DNA from: Corallococcus sp. AS-1-6
Lineage (GTDB): Bacteria > Myxococcota > Myxococcia > Myxococcales > Myxococcaceae
Direction of reading: 5' to 3'
Length of the DNA: 64,000 nucleotides
Assembly: GCF_020037015.1 (NCBI RefSeq)
Contig: NZ_JAIQDE010000001.1
Coordinates: 496,001 to 560,000, forward strand
The notes beneath the pieces are model-generated. The model worked only from the letters and a program-made list of their open reading frames with translations. It searched no databases and was not told the DNA's origin. Position 1 is the stretch's first letter. Each line of letters begins with the position of its first letter. Below, piece by piece: positions 60,450 through 64,000 of the stretch. Both the position numbers and the translations under genes were made by a program.

Positions 60450-61685
60450 ATGGCGAAGCAGAAGTCGGGGGAGATCATCGTCGGCCTCGACATCGGCACG
60501 ACGAAGATCTGCGCCATCGTCGGCGAGCTGACCGATAGCGGTATCGACATCATCGGTATCGGTACGCATCCGTCGAAGGGGTTGCGCAAGGGCGTCGTGG
60601 TCAACATCGAGGCCACGGTGTCGTCCATCCGGCGCGCCGTGGAGGAAGCCGAGCTGATGGCCGGGGCGGAGATCTCCCACGTCTACACGGGGATCGCCGG
60701 CGGCCACATCAAGGGCTTCAACTCCCAGGGCATCGTCGCGGTGAAGGACAAGGAGGTCCGCGACGCGGACATCGCGCGCGTCATCGACGCGGCGAAGGCG
60801 GTGGCCATCCCGTTGGACCGGGAGGTCATCCACGTCCTGCCGCAGGAGTTCATCATCGACGACCAGGGCGGCATCAAGGAGCCCCTGGGCATGGCCGGCG
60901 TGCGCCTGGAGGCCAAGGTGCACATCGTCACGGGCGCCGTCTCCAGCGCGCAGAACATCGTCAAGTGCGCCAACCGCACGGGCCTGAACGTCTCCGACAT
61001 CGTGCTCCAGCCGCTGGCCTCCGCCGAAGCCGTGCTGAGCGAGGACGAGAAGGAGCTGGGCGTGTGCCTCGTCGACATCGGCGGCGGCACCACGGACATC
61101 GCCATCTTCTCCGGCGGCTCCATCGTCCACACGGCCGTGATTGCCCTGGGCGGCAACAACCTGACGAGCGACATCGCCATCGGCCTGCGCACCCCCGCGC
61201 ACGAGGCCGAGCGCATCAAGCAGAAGTACGGCTGCGCGCTCGCGTCCATGATCAACAAGGACGAGACGATTGAAGTGCCCAGCGTGGGCGGCCGTCAGCC
61301 GCGCGTCCTGGGCCGGCAGATCCTCTCGGAGATCCTGGAGCCGCGCGTGGAGGAGATCTTCCAGCTCGTGCACCGGGAGATCCAGAAGTGCGGCTACGAG
61401 GACCTGCTCGCGTCCGGCATCGTCATCACGGGTGGCTCCACGCTGCTCGCGGGCATGCCGGAGCTGGCGGAAGAGGTGCTGGGACTGCCGGTGCGCCGGG
61501 GCATGCCGCGCGGCATCGGCGGCCTGGTGGACGTGGTGAAGAGCCCCATGTACGCCACGGGCGTGGGCCTGGTCGTCTACGGCGCCAAGCACATGGACCG
61601 CCGCATGTTCCGCATCCGCGAGGACGGCAACGTCTACAAGAAGGTGAAGGGCCGGATGCGCGAGTGGCTGGAAGAGATCTTCTAG
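60450..61685 (+). CDS. ftsA: FtsA, actin-like division protein
   Basis: 411 residues, ATG 60450 with GGGAGGAG upstream. Tethers FtsZ to the membrane and signals to FtsQLB/FtsN. Actin-fold motifs: IIVGLDIGTTKICAIVGELT (phosphate 1), GAEISHVYTGIAGGHIKGFN (1C domain), VCLVDIGGGTTDIAIFSGGS (phosphate 2), ASGIVITGGSTLLAGMPELA (adenosine) and a terminal amphipathic, basic helix KVKGRMREWLEEIF for membrane binding. Normal length. A strong terminator follows and ftsZ is not the next gene. Confidence 0.97.
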   Translation: MAKQKSGEIIVGLDIGTTKICAIVGELTDSGIDIIGIGTHPSKGLRKGVVVNIEATVSSIRRAVEEAELMAGAEISHVYTGIAGGHIKGFNSQGIVAVKDKEVRDADIARVIDAAKAVAIPLDREVIHVLPQEFIIDDQGGIKEPLGMAGVRLEAKVHIVTGAVSSAQNIVKCANRTGLNVSDIVLQPLASAEAVLSEDEKELGVCLVDIGGGTTDIAIFSGGSIVHTAVIALGGNNLTSDIAIGLRTPAHEAERIKQKYGCALASMINKDETIEVPSVGGRQPRVLGRQILSEILEPRVEEIFQLVHREIQKCGYEDLLASGIVITGGSTLLAGMPELAEEVLGLPVRRGMPRGIGGLVDVVKSPMYATGVGLVVYGAKHMDRRMFRIREDGNVYKKVKGRMREWLEEIF

Positions 61686-61716
61686 TCCGGTTTCCGGAAC
61701 CGTGACGCGCTGAGCC

Positions 61717-61739
61717 AAGGGCCCCTCCGGGGGCCTTTT
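61717..61739 (+). terminator. Intrinsic terminator after ftsA
   Basis: Stem AAGGGCCCC (61717-61725), loop TCCG, GGGGCCTTT (61730-61738), one G-T pair, nine pairs in all, followed by further T and TTTC. It lies 31 bases after the ftsA stop and ends the dcw transcript. Confidence 0.88.
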
Positions 61740-61830
61740 CGCGTTTCTGGAGCCTGTGTCCGGGGACTGGATTGACGTGTCAGAGGAGGACGCTGACGCG
61801 TCTGTCCAGGACGCGGAGGGTCTTCCAGAA

Positions 61831-61856
61831 TCCGGAATCTGGATCCGACTTCCGGA
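61831..61856. promoter_or_regulatory. Inverted repeat, candidate activator site upstream of a sigma54 promoter
   Basis: TCCGGAA (61831-61837) and TTCCGGA (61850-61856) are perfect reverse complements with a 12-base spacer. About 73 bases upstream of the -24 element, a usual distance for an enhancer-binding-protein site. No binding protein can be named. Confidence 0.45.
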
Positions 61857-61928
61857 CGGCCGCCTTGGGCACGGGCGACCGGCCGTGCAAGTTCCAGGAT
61901 TTGGACGGATTGGGAATTCGACAGAGGA

Positions 61929-61944
61929 TGGCGCTCCGCTTGCT
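61929..61944 (+). promoter_or_regulatory. Candidate sigma54 (-24/-12) promoter
   Basis: TGGCGC-TCCGC-TTGCT fits the TGGCRC-N5-TTGCW consensus; the invariant GG and GC are ten bases apart. It lies 58 bases before the ATG of the secreted repeat protein. Confidence 0.6.
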
Positions 61945-62002
61945 AGGGGGAGCCCATCGCTCCCGGAATGGATTTCTCCGCTCCTGGTGAGCCTCTGAAC
62001 TT

Positions 62003-64000
62003 ATGACTCCACAAAAGACTTCGCGGTTGCTGACGTCCCTCACGGGACTTCGCCGCTCGGCTGCGGGCCTGTTGGCCCTGCTGTGTACCGTGCTGTTGGC
62101 GTCGCCCGCCTCCGCTGAACCCGACATCATTGGCCTGGGCGATGGCCACAGCGGTGCGCTGACGGTCAACACGCCCAACACGGTCGTCAACACGTACGCG
62201 CGGCTGACGGCGGGTGCTCCCGTTGGCCAGACGTTCGTGAACGTCACGGACACGACGGGCTTCGCCGTGGGCGACCTGGTGATGATCTACCAGTCCACCG
62301 GCTTCACGGGCGCGGTCACCTCCGGTGCGACGGGCCCGTTCGACTTCAACGCGAACGCGGTGGGCAACTGGCAGTTCGTGCGGGTGACGGCGCTGACGGG
62401 CACGCGCCTGACCTTCACGGGCACGCCGCTCACGGCGGCGTTCACGGGAGGCACGAGCGCGACGGCCATCCGCACCTCGGCGCAGGCCATCCGGGTGCCG
62501 GAGTACACGAACGTGACCATCAACGCGGGCGCGAGCATCGTCGCCCGTCCGTGGTCCAGCGCCGACATCAACGACACGGTGGGTGGCGTCGTCGCCTTCT
62601 TCGCCACGGGGACGGTGACGAACAACGGCGCCATCTCCGCCACGGGCGCGGGGTTCCGCGGCGCGGATTACTTCAACAGCAGCGGAGATAACTGCGCCGC
62701 GAACGCGTATGACCTGTCGCAACCCAATGGCGGCGCCATGAAGGGCGAGGGGCTTGTGCCTGCCCGCTACAAGCCGCCCACGGTGTTCTTGCAGACCGCG
62801 CCAATCTCGGGCCGGGGCAACATCCTCAACGCGGGGGGTGGCGGCATCTGCCACAACTCCGGTGGTGGTGGTGGTGGCAACGGCGGCGCGGGGGGGATCG
62901 GCGGTCGGACGTGGACCGGTGACACCGCTCCGGCGCGTCCGGTGGGCGGCCTCCCCGGTGGCCAGATGCTGTTCAGCCCGGCGGCTCGCGTCCTGTTCGG
63001 CGGCGGCGGTGGCTCGGGTCACGGCAATGACGATACTGGCTCCGGCGGCGGAAACGCGGGCGGTGTCGTCTTCGTGCGCGGCGCGGCGCTTGCGGGAACA
63101 GGCAGCATCACGGCGGACGGCGTCTCCGCGGCGGACTCCCAGAACGACGCGGCGGGTGGTGGTGGCGCGGGCGGTACCCTCTCCCTGCGGTTCACGGGCG
63201 CCCTGGCGTGTAGCGGTACCGGCGCGCTGTCCGCGAAGGGTGGAAACGGCGGCAACAGCACCTTCTTGGATTCGCCGCACGGCACGGGTGGTGGCGGTGG
63301 CGGTGGTTACATCCACCTGCAGGCCAGCTCCTACGCCTGCCCCGCGTCGGTCTCGGGCGGCGCGGCGGGCATCCAGCCCACGCTGACCGCTCCGGATGGT
63401 GCGACCTACGGCTCGGCGCCGGGCAACCCGGGTGTCATCACCATGGGCCCGGCTCCCACCGTGCTGACCCCTGCCAATGGTTCGTCCACGTCGAACCCCA
63501 CGCCCCCCATCACGGGCACGACGCCGGGCCCGAACCAGACGGTCCGCATCTACATCGACGGTCAGCCCCAGGCCACGACGGTGACGTCCGACGCGGCGGG
63601 CAACTTCAGCTTCACGCCGACGGTGCCCCTGAGCGTGGCCGCGCACACCGTCTACGCGGTCACGGTGACCAGCGGCGTCGAGAGCGCCCCGAGCAACACC
63701 AACACCTTCACCGTCACCGCCCCCGCGACGCCGACGGTGGCCATCACCGCGCCGGCCAACGGCGCCACGGTGACCAACCCCACCAACGTGACGGTGTCGG
63801 GTACGGCGGCCAACGCCACCTCCGTCACGCTCACCGTCAACGGGACGAACTACGGCCCCATCCCGGTGACCGGCGGCGCATGGAGCCAGGTGCTCAGCCC
63901 GAGCCCGCTGCCCAACGGCACCTACAACGTGTCCGCGGTGTCCACGAACGGCACAGTCAACAGCACCACGGCGACCTCCACCTTCACGGTGGCAGCGCCG
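62003..64000 (+). CDS. Large secreted protein with Gly-rich and Ig-like segments, N-terminal part
   Basis: Open frame from ATG 62003 past the right edge; 666 residues visible. Signal peptide (MTPQKTSRLLTSLTGLRRSA then LLALLCTVLLASPASAEP). Residues ~45-190 are beta-rich and begin DIIGLGDGHSGALTVNTPNT. From ~285 to ~480 comes a Gly-rich beta-helix-like region (NAGGGGICHNSGGGGGG, GTGGGGGGGYIHLQASS) with Cys. From ~485 start ~85-residue repeats of Ig-like/Big type (TVLTPANGSSTSNPTPPITG; VAITAPANGATVTNPTNVTV). The layout recalls large outer-surface proteins annotated AgmC-type in myxobacteria, but I cannot confirm that. It replaces ftsZ in the usual order and has its own sigma54-like promoter. Inferred: cell-surface or slime-associated protein. 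Confidence 0.75.
   Translation, partial: MTPQKTSRLLTSLTGLRRSAAGLLALLCTVLLASPASAEPDIIGLGDGHSGALTVNTPNTVVNTYARLTAGAPVGQTFVNVTDTTGFAVGDLVMIYQSTGFTGAVTSGATGPFDFNANAVGNWQFVRVTALTGTRLTFTGTPLTAAFTGGTSATAIRTSAQAIRVPEYTNVTINAGASIVARPWSSADINDTVGGVVAFFATGTVTNNGAISATGAGFRGADYFNSSGDNCAANAYDLSQPNGGAMKGEGLVPARYKPPTVFLQTAPISGRGNILNAGGGGICHNSGGGGGGNGGAGGIGGRTWTGDTAPARPVGGLPGGQMLFSPAARVLFGGGGGSGHGNDDTGSGGGNAGGVVFVRGAALAGTGSITADGVSAADSQNDAAGGGGAGGTLSLRFTGALACSGTGALSAKGGNGGNSTFLDSPHGTGGGGGGGYIHLQASSYACPASVSGGAAGIQPTLTAPDGATYGSAPGNPGVITMGPAPTVLTPANGSSTSNPTPPITGTTPGPNQTVRIYIDGQPQATTVTSDAAGNFSFTPTVPLSVAAHTVYAVTVTSGVESAPSNTNTFTVTAPATPTVAITAPANGATVTNPTNVTVSGTAANATSVTLTVNGTNYGPIPVTGGAWSQVLSPSPLPNGTYNVSAVSTNGTVNSTTATSTFTVAAP

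Larger units (their letters stand above)
61686..62002. other. Intergenic region between ftsA and the secreted repeat protein
   Basis: 317 bases. Contains the ftsA terminator, a long inverted repeat (61831-61856) and a sigma54-type promoter (61929-61944); short open frames here have no credible product. No gene seen. Confidence 0.65.

Overview
The window is GC-rich chromosomal DNA with dense coding on both strands and strong third-position GC. It suggests a myxobacterium of the Myxococcus/Corallococcus group (Myxococcaceae). The best taxonomic markers are an adjacent carD-carG pair (an HMGA-like regulator with four AT-hooks and its archaemetzincin-like zinc partner), multi-domain PilZ proteins, a Ser/Thr kinase fused to a PEGA domain, a Glu/Pro/Ala-inserted RNase E/G, and a non-flagellar type III export cluster with no secretin gene. 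I see no tRNA, rRNA, CRISPR array, transposase or phage gene.

Region 1 (1-9321): after the start of a PilZ gene, a single-direction, tightly coupled run encodes type III export components: a needle-like small protein, SctI, SctJ, a FliG-like small protein, SctQ, a FliO-like protein, then SctR-S-T-U-V. No ATPase, stator, secretin or IM ring partner is visible here, so they must lie elsewhere or be missing. Myxobacterial needle-less type III-like systems have been linked to prey killing; this locus looks like that class, but carries both a needle-like C-terminus and flagellum-like extras.

Region 2 (9325-25437): housekeeping and signalling genes. These are an HU/IHF protein, a YihY/BrkB membrane protein, an RNase E/G with a large insertion, a ligA-acylphosphatase-DUF3052 operon divergent from rho, a Cys-rich lipoprotein, a double-kinase hybrid sensor, a PerM/AI-2E-type permease, and a lipase-like hydrolase with a hypothetical partner.

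Region 3 (25513-33035): a probable amine/gamma-glutamylation catabolic cassette (amidotransferase; aldehyde dehydrogenase, glutamine-synthetase-like ligase, iron alcohol dehydrogenase). It is followed by a direct 1.27-kb tandem duplication, each unit carrying a secreted Arg/Glu-repeat helix protein and a convergent lipoprotein separated by a strong bidirectional terminator.

Region 4 (33105-43734): a GT39-like membrane glycosyltransferase, a membrane-anchored hypothetical, carG and carD, a small exported protein, a Ser/Thr kinase with a divergent lipoprotein, a long acyl-CoA dehydrogenase, and a double-PilZ protein.

Region 5 (43865-61739): an almost complete division and cell wall (dcw) cluster, mraZ-(STAS)-rsmH-ftsL-ftsI-murE-murF-mraY-murD-ftsW-murG-murC-murB-ddl-ftsQ-ftsA, mostly with overlapping start/stop codons. 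It begins at a plausible sigma70 promoter with MraZ-box-like repeats and ends at a clear intrinsic terminator after ftsA. ftsZ does not follow. Instead, a candidate sigma54 promoter with an upstream inverted repeat precedes a large secreted Gly-rich/Ig-like protein that runs off the window end.
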